DNA of 64,000 bases from positions 1 to 64,000 of the forward strand of contig NZ_JALPVL010000009.1 in the NCBI RefSeq assembly GCF_023544465.1, written 5' to 3'. Each line of letters opens with the position of its first letter. Positions within the stretch are counted from its first letter, which is position 1. Position numbers and translations under genes: made by a program. Below the pieces are notes generated by a model. The model was not told the DNA's origin and did no database searches. It saw nothing but the letters and a program-made list of their open reading frames with translations. Source of the DNA: Paractinoplanes maris. GTDB taxonomy: Bacteria; Actinomycetota; Actinomycetes; Mycobacteriales; Micromonosporaceae. This document shows positions 37,370-45,884 of the stretch, in pieces.

Positions 37370-38785
37370 ATGAAAGTGACCCAGGCGTATCGGTACGCCC
37401 TCGATCTGACCCCGACGCAGCAGCGCACAGTGCTTGCTCACGCCGGGGCGGCAAGGGTCGCCCACAACTGGGCACTGGCTCGCGTCAAGACGGTAATCGA
37501 CCAACGGGCGGCCGAGCTTTCCTACGGTGTGCCGAACGATCAGCTCACGGAGCGCCTGTCGTGGTCTTTGGCCGCGCTGCGGAGGGCTTGGAATGCCGCG
37601 AAGGACGAGGTGGCTCCGTGGTGGCGGGAGTGCTCCAAAGAGGCTTTCAACACTGGCCTGGATGCTCTTGCTCGAGGGTTGAAGAACTGGTCTGATTGGC
37701 GAGCGGGCCGGCGTAAGGGCCGCCCAGTCGGATTTCCTCGCTTCAAGTCACTGCGGCGGAGCTCGCCATCGGTTCGGTTCACCACCGGATCGATTCGCGT
37801 TGAACCTGACCGGATGCATATCGTGCTGCCGCGCTTAGGCCGGTTGAAGTTGCACGAGTCCGCTCGAAAACTAGCCCGGCGCATCGAGGTCGGCACAGCC
37901 CGGATCCTGTCCGCGACCGTGCGGCGTATCGGTGGACGCTGGCATGCTGCGTTCACGGTTGAGGTCGAGCGCGCTGACGTGAAGCCGACTCGGCCGGGCT
38001 CGACGGTCGGCGTCGACCTCGGTATCAGCCACCTCGCGGTGCTGTCCACCGGTGAACGAGTGCCAAACCCGCGCCATCTCAGCGCCTCCCAGATGCAGCT
38101 GCGGCGGCTGGGCAGGTCGTTGTCGCGTAAGACCGGCCCGGACCGGCGCACTGGTCGGCGTCCTTCCAAGCGGTGGCAGCGAGCCTCCGACCGGCTGGCC
38201 CGCGTGCACGCCAGGGTTGCCAATCTGCGCCGTGAGGGCCAGCACCAGCTCACGGCCCATCTCGCAAGTGAGTACGGCACGATCGTGGTTGAAGACCTCA
38301 ACGTCATCGGCTTGATTGCCAACCGCCGGATGGCTCGGCACATCGCCGACGCCGGGTTCGCGGAGATCCGACGCCAGCTGACTTATAAGACCGCCTGGAA
38401 CAGCGGTCGGTTGGTTGTGGCCGACCGCTGGTATCCATCCAGCAAGACGTGCTCGGGCTGCGGCGCGGTGAAAGCCAAGCTGGCCCTGTCCGAGCGCGAC
38501 TACCACTGCCTGGCCTGCGGTTTGGTCATGGACCGTGACAGCAACGCCGCACTGAATCTTGCCGCGTTCGCGGCGGAGCTCGACACCGCCGGGAATGGCT
38601 CGGTGGCAGGACGTGGAGCCGACCAGAAGACCCGCGTACGTGGGCAGGTGGCTGTGAAACGTCAACCCGGCACCGCACCCGCGGGTCAGACCGGGATCGT
38701 CCCACCGCAAGGCGGGACTGCGGACCATGCACTCGCTACGGCGTGCGGGGACGTAATGGTAGTCCCGGATTCGTGCCTCCGGTGA
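37370..38785 (+). CDS. tnpB: TnpB (IS605/IS607-type RNA-guided nuclease)
   Basis: 471 aa. The N-terminus MKVTQAYRYALDLTPTQQRTVLAHAGAARVAHNWAL is typical TnpB. RuvC residues are present: GVDLGIS (D216), VVEDLNV (E308) and MDRDSNAALN (D388/D390). A zinc ribbon has C361, C364, C380 and C383. An about 70-residue tail follows (GNGSVAGRGADQKTRVRGQVAVK...), usual for actinobacterial copies, where DNA overlaps the guide RNA scaffold. There is no tnpA transposase in the window, so the copy is solitary. It looks intact. Confidence 0.95.
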   Translation: MKVTQAYRYALDLTPTQQRTVLAHAGAARVAHNWALARVKTVIDQRAAELSYGVPNDQLTERLSWSLAALRRAWNAAKDEVAPWWRECSKEAFNTGLDALARGLKNWSDWRAGRRKGRPVGFPRFKSLRRSSPSVRFTTGSIRVEPDRMHIVLPRLGRLKLHESARKLARRIEVGTARILSATVRRIGGRWHAAFTVEVERADVKPTRPGSTVGVDLGISHLAVLSTGERVPNPRHLSASQMQLRRLGRSLSRKTGPDRRTGRRPSKRWQRASDRLARVHARVANLRREGQHQLTAHLASEYGTIVVEDLNVIGLIANRRMARHIADAGFAEIRRQLTYKTAWNSGRLVVADRWYPSSKTCSGCGAVKAKLALSERDYHCLACGLVMDRDSNAALNLAAFAAELDTAGNGSVAGRGADQKTRVRGQVAVKRQPGTAPAGQTGIVPPQGGTADHALATACGDVMVVPDSCLR

Positions 38786-38797
38786 AAACCTGGAGGC
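38640..38797 (+). ncRNA. Putative omega RNA (TnpB guide scaffold), 3' part
   Basis: In TnpB systems the guide RNA scaffold overlaps the gene's 3' end and stops at the element's right end. Here a hairpin with a GAAA tetraloop (GCCTCCGGT-GAAA-ACC-T-GGAGGC, 38775-38797) is exactly where that end should be. The about 20 nt after it (from 38798) would be the guide. Start of the RNA is a guess. Confidence 0.5.
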
Positions 38798-38868
38798 GAT
38801 CTGTGGCGGGCAAGGAGCACTCTGTAGTCGGTCCACTTTCATCGGCTCGTCCACCGGAGTTGATCAAG

Positions 38869-39138
38869 ATGCGAAGCCAGATGCTCGCCGCCCGCGCCGC
38901 CGCCCTGTTCGCCAGTGACCTGTCGTCCGGATCGCAGCCCAGCGCTGCGGTCGTCGAGAGCGCGATCGCCCTGTCGGTGCGCCGTTGTGGTGGCACGCGG
39001 GGGTGTGCGGCTGCGCTCGCCGCCGCGTACGGGGACTATCCCGAAAGCGCCATGGTGCGGATGCGCTGGGCGCGGGGCGTCATCATGAGTATGTACGACC
39101 AGAAGCAGTCGTCGCCCAGTCTGGCGCTGGCTGCCTGA
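38869..39138 (+). CDS. Small conserved actinobacterial hypothetical protein
   Basis: 89 aa. The core IALSVRRCGGTRGCAAALAAAYGDYPESAMVRMRWARGVI is a pattern I recognise from short actinomycete proteins of unknown function near division/segregation genes. ATG 38869 has GGAG 9 nt upstream; longer frames run into the TnpB end. Mostly helical, no TM. Confidence 0.7.
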   Translation: MRSQMLAARAAALFASDLSSGSQPSAAVVESAIALSVRRCGGTRGCAAALAAAYGDYPESAMVRMRWARGVIMSMYDQKQSSPSLALAA

Positions 39139-39281
39139 GGCCGAACCGTCTGGTATTTGGCGGGACCGTCAACGTGCAGTGTTCCGTCTTTCAGCGGCGA
39201 GCCATGCGGCGCCTGGGCTCCTGCCGGGGTCGTCCACGGGGTTGCCGGTGGGAACGGCCCGGGGGCCGCTCCCGGATGAGG

Positions 39282-39698
39282 TCAGCGGACGGTGATCACG
39301 GCCATCGGGAACTTGCGGTCGGTCTTGGTCTCGTAGTCGGCGGCGTCCGGCCAGTAGGCCCGCCAGATGCCGTAGAGCCGGTCCCAGTCGTCGTCGCGGC
39401 CCGCGCGAGCAACGCGGTGATCGGCCTGAAGGGTGTCCGCCCCCAGCTCGATGGTGACGGGACCGTCGAGGGCCTCCAGGTTGGAGACCCACTGCGGGTC
39501 GTCCGGAGCACCGCCGCCGCTGCCGCAGACCAGGTACGAGTTGCCGTCGGGAGCGGCGACGAGCGGGTTGATGGTCACCTTGCCGGTCTTGCGGCCGGGG
39601 GTGTGCAGCAGGAGGGTGGTCTTGCCCTCCCAGTGCCCGCCGAGCTCACCGTTGTTGGCGCGATAGTTCTCGATGACTGTGTCATTGAACGAACTCAT
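39282..39698 (-). CDS. Deazaflavin (F420)-dependent nitroreductase-family protein
   Basis: 138 aa. GHWEGKTTLLLHTPGRKTGKVTINPLVAAPDGNSYLVCGSGGGAPDDPQWVSNL matches the Ddn/DUF385 split-barrel family that uses F420H2. The C-terminal half (RDDDWDRLYGIWRAYWPDAADYETKTDRKFPMAVI) is also typical. The start at 39698 is taken because upstream codons have no homology. Faces away from scpA. Confidence 0.87.
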   Translation of the reverse strand: MSSFNDTVIENYRANNGELGGHWEGKTTLLLHTPGRKTGKVTINPLVAAPDGNSYLVCGSGGGAPDDPQWVSNLEALDGPVTIELGADTLQADHRVARAGRDDDWDRLYGIWRAYWPDAADYETKTDRKFPMAVITVR

Positions 39699-39816
39699 GG
39701 GCCAGACAGTAGTTGACTGCGGAAATTCCCACTGTGGACGAGCGCGGCCGCCCGTCCGATATGTCCCGCTCATGCCAGTCACTTGCTCCCTGATCCGGCG
39801 TTGATCATCAGGAGCG

Positions 39817-42030
39817 ATGGGAGTGACCGTGACGCGGGAGCAGGTTGTCGGAGCCGTGGTCTACGGTCAGTTCGTGCCTGAAGAGTCAACCGATCCGCCC
39901 ACCCCGGTCACCGGCGACGTCGCGGTTCCGGCGTCAGCTCCTGAGGGGGCTTTTGTGGGCGTGCCGACCTCCGCTTCCGACAGCGCGTCGGCTTCCGTAC
40001 CCGACGGCGTGGCGGCTCCTGTTTCTGAGGCCGTTGCGGTGCCGGGTGGTGCGGACGGTGTTCTGGTCGATGCCGCGGGCAACCCGCTCGACGAGAGCAA
40101 GTTCCTCGTGCGGCTCGACAACTTCACCGGGCCGTTCGACCTGCTGCTCCAGCTGATCGGCAAGCACAAGCTCGACGTCACCGAGGTCGCGCTGCACCAG
40201 GTGACCGACGACTTCATCGCCTACATCCGGGCCATGGGCGACGACTGGGATCTCGACGAGACCAGCGAGTTCCTGCTGGTGGCGGCCACCCTGCTCGACC
40301 TCAAGGCGGCCCGGCTGCTGCCCGCCGCCGACGTCGAGGACGAGGAAGACCTGGCGCTGCTCGAGGCGCGTGACCTGCTCTTCGCCCGGCTGCTGCAATA
40401 CAAGGCGTACAAGGAGGCCGCGGCCCACATCATGGAGCTCGAGGTCAACGGGATGCGCCGCTGGCCCCGGGCCGTGTCGATGGAGCCGCGCTATGCCGAG
40501 GCGCTGCCCGAGCTCGTGCTGGGCGTCGGGCCGGAGCGGTTGTTCAAGCTCGCGCTCAAACAGTTCGTGCCCAAACCCGGCCCGCCGCAGGTGTCGATCG
40601 CCCACATCCACCAGGTGCGGGTCAGCGTCCGCGAGCACGCCACCCTGCTGCGCGACCGGCTCCGCCGGGCCGGCCAGGCGACGTTCTCCCTGCTGGTCGC
40701 CGACTGCGAGAACACCCTCGAGGTGGTGGCCCGCTTCCTGGCGTTGCTGGAGCTCTACCGCGAGGGCCTGATCGACTTCGAGCAGCCGGTCTCCCTCGAC
40801 GAGCTGACAGTCCGCTGGATCGGCGGCGACGCCACCGACGCCGATCTCGACATCGACGACTACGAGGGCAGCAAACCCGACCCCGCCGCCGAAGCCGACT
40901 TCGACGCCGCCGTGGCCGCAGAAGCCGAGTTGGAGGCGGCGGCAGCCGAGCCGGACGAGGACGAGCCGGACGCCATCGCGGATCCCGACGACTTCGATGC
41001 CGCCGTGGACGAGTGGGACGCTCGCGCCGGTGAGTTGCAGGCAGTGATCAGGGCAAGCGTCGACGCTGGGTATCCCGTCGCGTCCCCAGTTGACGAGTCA
41101 CACGACGCGAGCGACTCGTCGGAGGATCAGGATGCGGTCGCATCCGATGCCTTGAATGCTGTTGCGAACGAGCCGGGCTCGGGCCCCCTGAACGTCGTTG
41201 CCGGTGATCCGGTTGCCGGCCAGTTCGATGTCGCTGCTGATGAGTGGAGCGCTGAGCGGGGTGAGGCACTTTCCGCAGGCGACTCTGATGTCGCTGCGGG
41301 TGGGTTAGGCGCTGAGCTGGGTTCCTTCTCGGCGGGGAAGCCTGATGTCGCTGCGGGTGGGTCGGGCACTGGCTGGGGTGAGTCGCTCTCGGTCGGCGAG
41401 TCTGATGTCGCTCTTGGTGGGTTGGGCGACGAGCGGGGCGAGTCTCTTTCTACCGGCGAGTCTGATGTTGCTGCGGGTGGGTTAGGCGCTGGGCGGGGTG
41501 GTTCGCTCTCGGCGGGCGAGTCTGACGGCGCTGCGGGTGGGTGGGGCACTGGGCGCGGTGAGCCGCTCTCGGTCGGCGAGTCTGACAGCCCTGCGAGTGG
41601 GCGGGGCACTGAGCGCGGTGACTCGCTCTCGGCGGGCGAGTCTGATGGCGCTGGGGGCGGGTCAGGCGCTGAGCGGGGTGAGTCTTTTTCCGCGGGCGAG
41701 TCTGATGTCGCTGCTGATGGGTTGGGTGCTGGGCGGGGGGAGTCTCTTTCCGGGGGCGGGTTCGATTCCGCTGCTGATGAGTGGGACACCGACCCGGATG
41801 AGTCTCTGTCCGCAGGCGAGGTTCACGCTGATGGTGATCAGGTAGGTCTCGGCGGTGTGGAGTCGGATAGTGCCTGGGGAGGAGCCGGCGTGACCAAGGG
41901 CGCAGTCGGCGGCTTTGAGGGTGGCGTTTCTGCTCGGTCGGGTAATCCCGGGGCGGATGTCCGACTTGACGCGGGTCCGGCACTTGATGATCTTGGCGGG
42001 GTAGACGACGACGCGGAGGAACGATCGTGA
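39817..42030 (+). CDS. scpA: ScpA with long repetitive C-terminal extension
   Basis: 737 aa, against the usual 250-300. The kleisin core spans about residues 93-325 (FLVRLDNFTGPFDLLLQLIGKHKLDVTEVALHQVTDDFI to GLIDFEQPVSLDELTVRW). It is preceded by an about 90-residue Ala/Val/Pro tract. After residue 340 there is an acidic linker, then about ten repeats of a 20-residue unit resembling SDVAAGGLGAGRGESLSAGE, then a final acidic stretch. It binds SMC and ScpB in condensin. AGGAG is 2 nt before ATG 39817 but 8 nt before GTG 39823, so the latter may be the true start. It overlaps scpB (GTGA). Confidence 0.9.
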   Translation: MGVTVTREQVVGAVVYGQFVPEESTDPPTPVTGDVAVPASAPEGAFVGVPTSASDSASASVPDGVAAPVSEAVAVPGGADGVLVDAAGNPLDESKFLVRLDNFTGPFDLLLQLIGKHKLDVTEVALHQVTDDFIAYIRAMGDDWDLDETSEFLLVAATLLDLKAARLLPAADVEDEEDLALLEARDLLFARLLQYKAYKEAAAHIMELEVNGMRRWPRAVSMEPRYAEALPELVLGVGPERLFKLALKQFVPKPGPPQVSIAHIHQVRVSVREHATLLRDRLRRAGQATFSLLVADCENTLEVVARFLALLELYREGLIDFEQPVSLDELTVRWIGGDATDADLDIDDYEGSKPDPAAEADFDAAVAAEAELEAAAAEPDEDEPDAIADPDDFDAAVDEWDARAGELQAVIRASVDAGYPVASPVDESHDASDSSEDQDAVASDALNAVANEPGSGPLNVVAGDPVAGQFDVAADEWSAERGEALSAGDSDVAAGGLGAELGSFSAGKPDVAAGGSGTGWGESLSVGESDVALGGLGDERGESLSTGESDVAAGGLGAGRGGSLSAGESDGAAGGWGTGRGEPLSVGESDSPASGRGTERGDSLSAGESDGAGGGSGAERGESFSAGESDVAADGLGAGRGESLSGGGFDSAADEWDTDPDESLSAGEVHADGDQVGLGGVESDSAWGGAGVTKGAVGGFEGGVSARSGNPGADVRLDAGPALDDLGGVDDDAEERS
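41221..41820 (+). repeat. 60-bp in-frame minisatellite inside scpA
   Basis: About ten tandem 60-bp units (for example successive copies starting near 41401, 41461, 41521, 41581, 41641 and 41701) share GGCGAGTCTGATG and the GGTGAGTC segment. All keep the reading frame and vary mainly at synonymous or Gly/Ala/Ser-changing positions. Confidence 0.92.
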
Positions 42031-43859
42031 GCGACGACGAGCGGCCGGATTCACTCGCGGCGCAGGCCGCCGCCTGGGTGCCGCCGTGGGAGCGTGCGGC
42101 CCGCGAGCCCGACCGGGCCTATCAGGCCGCGGCTGAGGACGAGGCGCGGGCGGAGTTCGGTGCTGGTCAGCGGGATGACGCGACCTCGTCGGAGCAGTCG
42201 GCCTTGTCGGCTGAGGGGTCGGAGACTGATTCAGCGCGTTCGGAAGCTGTTGCGGCGGACCGGGCTGCTCCGGTGGATGCGATCAGTTCGGCGGATGAGT
42301 CGCCGGGCGGGGAATCGTCGGCTGGGGCGGACGCCGCGGCTGAGTCCGCCGGGGGCAGCCGGCGGTGGGAGGCTTCCGCTCGACCGGGGGGTGGGGCCGC
42401 GGATTCGGGTCCGGCCGTCGGGGCGCCGGAGGACACCGAGTCGGTCGACGAGGCGGGGCTGTCGGACGACGATGACGACTTCGACCCGGCTTTCGAAGGG
42501 CCCAACCCGACGGTCGAGACCGGGGACGACGCCGCGAGCGTGGACGCCGAGGTCGACTTCACCGGCGCTGGAGCCGGAGCCGAGGGCGGGAGCGAAGCCG
42601 GGGTCGAGCCGGAGCTGGCGTCGGTGGATGTCGCGCCGGGGCCGGAGCTGCCGCTGCCGGAGGCGATCGAGGATGCGGTCGAAGCGGCGGACGAAGACGA
42701 GCCGGGCACGCCGGTGGACGCGCCGTTGCCGCCTGAGGGGGACGACGCGGGGGACGTGTTCGACGCGGCGGCCGACGACGACGTGAGCGACGACGGGGAG
42801 ATGGACCTGCCGTTCGCTGACGAGGTGCCGGTCTCGTCGACCGAGGACGACCCCGAGGAAGAATCCGACATCGTCGATGACGACGACGACTTCGACGCCG
42901 TAGCTACGCCGGCGGATGAGGCCGCGTCTGCCGGTGAAGGCGGCCCCGCGAGCGACGCCGCGCCGGCTGGTGGGGACGCGCCCGCGAGTGGCGCTGCGCC
43001 GACCGGTGACGCTGTGCCCGCGCCTGCCGGCAAAGCTGCGCGTAAGCGTGGCGTGACGCCTTCTGGTGAATTGGCGGCACGTGGTGACCGTGCGGCGGCG
43101 CCGGCCCGTGATGCGGTGTCCGACGGTGGCCCGGGCGCTGATCGCCTTCGTGACCGGGCGCCGGGCGGAGACGTGACTGCTGGTGGTGCCGTGCCTGGCG
43201 GTGGCGGTGGAGCGGTTGGTGAGGGCGCGGCGGTGCCGGGGCAGACTCGGCGGGTGGCGCCGGCTGAGCTTCCGGTTGTGGGGCCGGTGGAGGTTGATCT
43301 TCCGGGGTTGACTGAGGACTCCGAGCTGGCGGCGGCGCTTGAGGCGATCATGTTGGTGGTTGACGAGCCGGTGGCTGAGTTGCAGCTGGCGCAGGTTCTG
43401 GAGCAGCCGACGGAGCGCATCGCGTTGATGCTGGACAATCTGTCGGCGCGGTACACGGCGGCGGGGCACGGCTTCGACCTGCGGCGGGTCGCTGGTGGGT
43501 GGCGTCTCTACACGCGGCCGGAATACGCGGCGTACGTGGAAAGGTTTGTTCTCGACGGGCAGTCTGTGCGGCTGACCCAGGCGGCGCTCGAAACACTGGC
43601 TGTAGTTGCCTACAAGCAGCCGGTGACCCGATCGCGGATCAGCGCCATCCGCGGTGTGAACTGCGACGGGGTCATGCGTACGCTGGTCACCCGCGGCCTG
43701 ATCGAGGAATGCGGCACCGAGAGCGAAACCGGGGCACACCTGTATCGCACGACCGGGCTGTTCCTCGAGAAGCTCGGCCTCAACTCGGTCGACCAGCTGC
43801 CGCCGCTCGCTCCATTCCTGCCCGACGACGTGGAAGAAGTGCTTGATGCCACAGGCTGA
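42027..43859 (+). CDS. scpB: ScpB with long acidic N-terminal extension
   Basis: 610 aa, against the usual about 200-250. Residues 1 to about 420 are disordered, rich in Asp, Glu, Ala and Ser (runs such as DDDDDFDA, VDDDDDFD) with a Gly/Ala/Arg segment. The ScpB double-winged-helix core follows: ELAAALEAIMLVVDEPVAELQLAQVLEQP, GGWRLYTRPEYAAYVERFV, LTQAALETLAVVAYKQPVTRSRISAIRGV, RGLIEECG. It forms the SMC-ScpAB complex. The GTG start overlaps the scpA stop. The end overlaps rluB by 14 bp. Confidence 0.92.
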   Translation: MSDDERPDSLAAQAAAWVPPWERAAREPDRAYQAAAEDEARAEFGAGQRDDATSSEQSALSAEGSETDSARSEAVAADRAAPVDAISSADESPGGESSAGADAAAESAGGSRRWEASARPGGGAADSGPAVGAPEDTESVDEAGLSDDDDDFDPAFEGPNPTVETGDDAASVDAEVDFTGAGAGAEGGSEAGVEPELASVDVAPGPELPLPEAIEDAVEAADEDEPGTPVDAPLPPEGDDAGDVFDAAADDDVSDDGEMDLPFADEVPVSSTEDDPEEESDIVDDDDDFDAVATPADEAASAGEGGPASDAAPAGGDAPASGAAPTGDAVPAPAGKAARKRGVTPSGELAARGDRAAAPARDAVSDGGPGADRLRDRAPGGDVTAGGAVPGGGGGAVGEGAAVPGQTRRVAPAELPVVGPVEVDLPGLTEDSELAAALEAIMLVVDEPVAELQLAQVLEQPTERIALMLDNLSARYTAAGHGFDLRRVAGGWRLYTRPEYAAYVERFVLDGQSVRLTQAALETLAVVAYKQPVTRSRISAIRGVNCDGVMRTLVTRGLIEECGTESETGAHLYRTTGLFLEKLGLNSVDQLPPLAPFLPDDVEEVLDATG

Positions 43860-44583
43860 CACCGCCGAACGCCTCCAGAAAGTCCTGGCGGCGGCCGGTG
43901 TTGGATCCCGGCGCGCCTGCGAAGACCTGATCTTCCGCAAGCGCGTCACGGTCAACGGCAAGGTCGCCAAACTCGGCGACAAGGTCGACCCCACCAGCGT
44001 GGAGATCCGCGTGGACGGGCAGCGGGTGATCACCGACACCAAGCTCGTCTACCTCGCGCTGAACAAACCGCGCGGCGTCGTGTCGTCGCTCGACGACGAG
44101 AAGGGCCGCTCGGAGCTCGCCGACTTCCTCGCCCAGTTCGGTCAGCGGCTGCACCACGTGGGCCGGCTCGACGCCGACTCCGAGGGTCTGCTGCTGATCA
44201 CCAACGACGGCGAGCTCACCAACAAGCTCACCCACCCCCGGTACGGGATCCAGAAGACCTACCTGGCCGAGGTGATCAACGGTCCGCTGCCCCGCAACGT
44301 CGGCCGGCAGCTGCTCACCGGCGTCGAGCTCGAGGACGGCCCGGCCAAGGTCGACGCGTTCAAGCTCGTCGGCGCGCTCGGCAAGACCGCGCAGGTCGAG
44401 CTGGTGCTGCACGAGGGCCGCAAGCACATCGTGCGCCGCCTGATGGAGGCCGTCGGCCACCCGGTGACCCGCCTGGTCCGCACGTCGGTCGGCCCGGTCC
44501 GCCTCGGTGACCTGCGTCCCGGCGGCTTCCGGCACCTGTCCAACGCCGAGGTGGCCGCCCTGTTCAAGGCCGCTGGAGATTGA
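43846..44583 (+). CDS. 23S rRNA pseudouridine synthase RluB-like
   Basis: 245 aa. An N-terminal S4 domain (RLQKVLAAAGVGSRRACEDLIFRKRVTVNG) is followed by an RsuA/RluB-type catalytic domain with the Asp motif HVGRLDADSEGLLLITNDG and the C-terminal EGRKHIVRRLMEAVGHPVTRLVRTSVG. It likely modifies helix 89-93 region uridines of 23S rRNA (RluB group by synteny with Rv1711). ATG 43846 chosen; TTG 43843 adjoins it. Confidence 0.92.
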   Translation: MPQADTAERLQKVLAAAGVGSRRACEDLIFRKRVTVNGKVAKLGDKVDPTSVEIRVDGQRVITDTKLVYLALNKPRGVVSSLDDEKGRSELADFLAQFGQRLHHVGRLDADSEGLLLITNDGELTNKLTHPRYGIQKTYLAEVINGPLPRNVGRQLLTGVELEDGPAKVDAFKLVGALGKTAQVELVLHEGRKHIVRRLMEAVGHPVTRLVRTSVGPVRLGDLRPGGFRHLSNAEVAALFKAAGD

Positions 44584-44641
44584 TGTTTGTGCCCTGAAGG
44601 GCCGGGAATGCGGGCTGTCCTGTTAGGAAAGGAGACCCCGC

Positions 44642-45091
44642 ATGACCACCCATCAGGCCGCCGGCACGTCGGCAGCCGTGCGGAGCCCGGTGCGCACCGC
44701 CGCCCTGGCCGTGAGCATCGTTTTCATCGTCGTCGGCGTGGCCGGCTTCATCCCCGGTATCACCAGCAACTTCAGTGACCTGACCTTCGCCGGGCACCAC
44801 TCGGACGCCCACCTGCTGGGTATCTTCCAGGTGTCGGTGCTGCACAACATCGTCCACTTGCTGTTCGGCGTCGTCGGTCTGGCGCTGGCCCGCACCGTGC
44901 AGGGCGCCCGGGCGTACCTGGTCGGCGGCGGTGCCGTCTATCTGGTGCTGTGGCTCTACGGGCTCGTGGTCGGCCAGAACTCGAGCGCCAACTTCGTTCC
45001 GGTGAACACCGCGGACGACTGGCTGCACCTGTTCCTGGGCCTCGGCATGATCGCCCTCGGGCTGCTGACCACCCGGCGCACCAGGCGCTGA
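44642..45091 (+). CDS. DUF4383-type membrane protein
   Basis: 149 aa, four TM helices. FIVVGVAGFIPGITSNFSDLTFAGHHSDAHLLGIFQVSVLHNIVHLLFGVVGLALAR and the end DDWLHLFLGLGMIALGLL match DUF4383. Function unknown. RBS AGGAAAGGAG precedes the ATG. A strong terminator follows. Confidence 0.87.
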   Translation: MTTHQAAGTSAAVRSPVRTAALAVSIVFIVVGVAGFIPGITSNFSDLTFAGHHSDAHLLGIFQVSVLHNIVHLLFGVVGLALARTVQGARAYLVGGGAVYLVLWLYGLVVGQNSSANFVPVNTADDWLHLFLGLGMIALGLLTTRRTRR

Positions 45092-45111
45092 GCACTGATG
45101 GGCTGATGACA

Positions 45112-45147
45112 GGGGAGGAGCCGGGTGATCCCGGCTCCTCCCCTCGT
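45112..45147. terminator. Bidirectional terminator
   Basis: GGGGAGGAGCCGGG (45112-45125) pairs perfectly with CCCGGCTCCTCCCC (45130-45143) around TGAT. It lies between convergent genes and can serve both. Confidence 0.88.
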
Positions 45148-45148
45148 T

Positions 45149-45385
45149 TCAGTCGGGCCGGTAGTTCGGCGAGTCGCCGGCCACCGTGCGGGTGTTGTAT
45201 CCGGCGCGGTGCACCTCGGACGGCTGCGGGCTGTCGTCGTCGTCGTCGTTGCCGCGGGTGTCCTCGGGCGCGAGGTCGGCGCCCTTGTCGCTCGCGGGCG
45301 GTTCCACAGAATGCCCCGGGGGCCGCAGCGAAGCCGCGTAAGCCGTGGTGCCGTCCGGCTCGTCGGTCGGGTGATTGTCGGTCAT
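45149..45385 (-). CDS. Small acidic hypothetical protein
   Basis: 78 aa (MTDNHPTDEPDGTTAYAASLRPPGHSVEPP...), disordered and acidic with a DDDDD run, no TM, no recognised family. The start at 45385 is preferred over one 11 codons upstream because coding character begins here. It shares the terminator with the DUF4383 gene. Confidence 0.6.
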   Translation of the reverse strand: MTDNHPTDEPDGTTAYAASLRPPGHSVEPPASDKGADLAPEDTRGNDDDDDSPQPSEVHRAGYNTRTVAGDSPNYRPD

Positions 45386-45415
45386 GCCCCGATGGCTTCC
45401 CGGGTGCTCGGCGGG

Positions 45416-45575
45416 CAAACAGGTGGCCGCTCGGCAATCAGGTGGTCGGCGGCCGGAAGGTGGCCACTCGGCGAATCAGGTGGTTCACGGGCAACAGGTG
45501 GTCGGCAGACAAGCAAGTGGCCGCTCAGCAATCAGGTGGTTCACGGGCAAAGGTGGTCGGCAGGCAAGCATGGTT
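45416..45575. repeat. Minisatellite cluster A (AGGTGGTCGGC type)
   Basis: Units like CAGGTGGTCGGCGG, CAGGTGGTTCACGGGCAA and AGTGGCCGCTCAGCAATC repeat irregularly (about 18-35 bp spacing). The two longest copies (GCAATCAGGTGGTTCACGGG and neighbours) are near identical. No gene is supported in 45386-45884. Confidence 0.8.
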
Positions 45576-45884
45576 TTGTTCGCGAGTTCGGGCTCCACCC
45601 CGAGCGGGACCCGTTCAGGCGTCGCCGGTCGGCCCTGTCGTTCACCCACGGTGACGGGTGGCTGAGACAGGGCACGCCTTGTCTGCGGCAGATACGTGCA
45701 CCAAACAACGTTGCGGCAGCGTGTTCTGGATTTATCGCGAGGTGATCGTCCTGGTACTGGTCAAACGGTCTGCCAGGCCCGGGCGGACAACCCTTGCAAC
45801 CGGGTCGGCGCGGTACTCGGCACGGCAGTGAGCCTCTTCCCGTGCCGACGGTTACCGCCGGCTCCGTCAGGGAACGTTACGGAG

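Larger units (their letters stand above)
37370..38797 (+). mobile_element. Solitary TnpB element inserted between the M50-like gene and the scpA region
   Basis: The element begins at or just before the tnpB start, with no long left untranslated region, and ends after the hairpin at 38775-38797. It breaks the otherwise conserved parA-M50-scpA spacing. Exact ends are not proven; comparison with an empty site would define them. Confidence 0.65.

Noticed and set aside
41221..41820. Regular 60-bp repeats considered as a CRISPR array
   Set aside because: Units are contiguous with no unique spacers, remain in the scpA frame, and no cas genes are nearby; this is a coding minisatellite.
42231..44042. 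603-codon minus-strand open frame opposite scpB
   Set aside because: Arg-rich shadow with no domain; scpB and rluB cover the region on the plus strand with recognisable domains.
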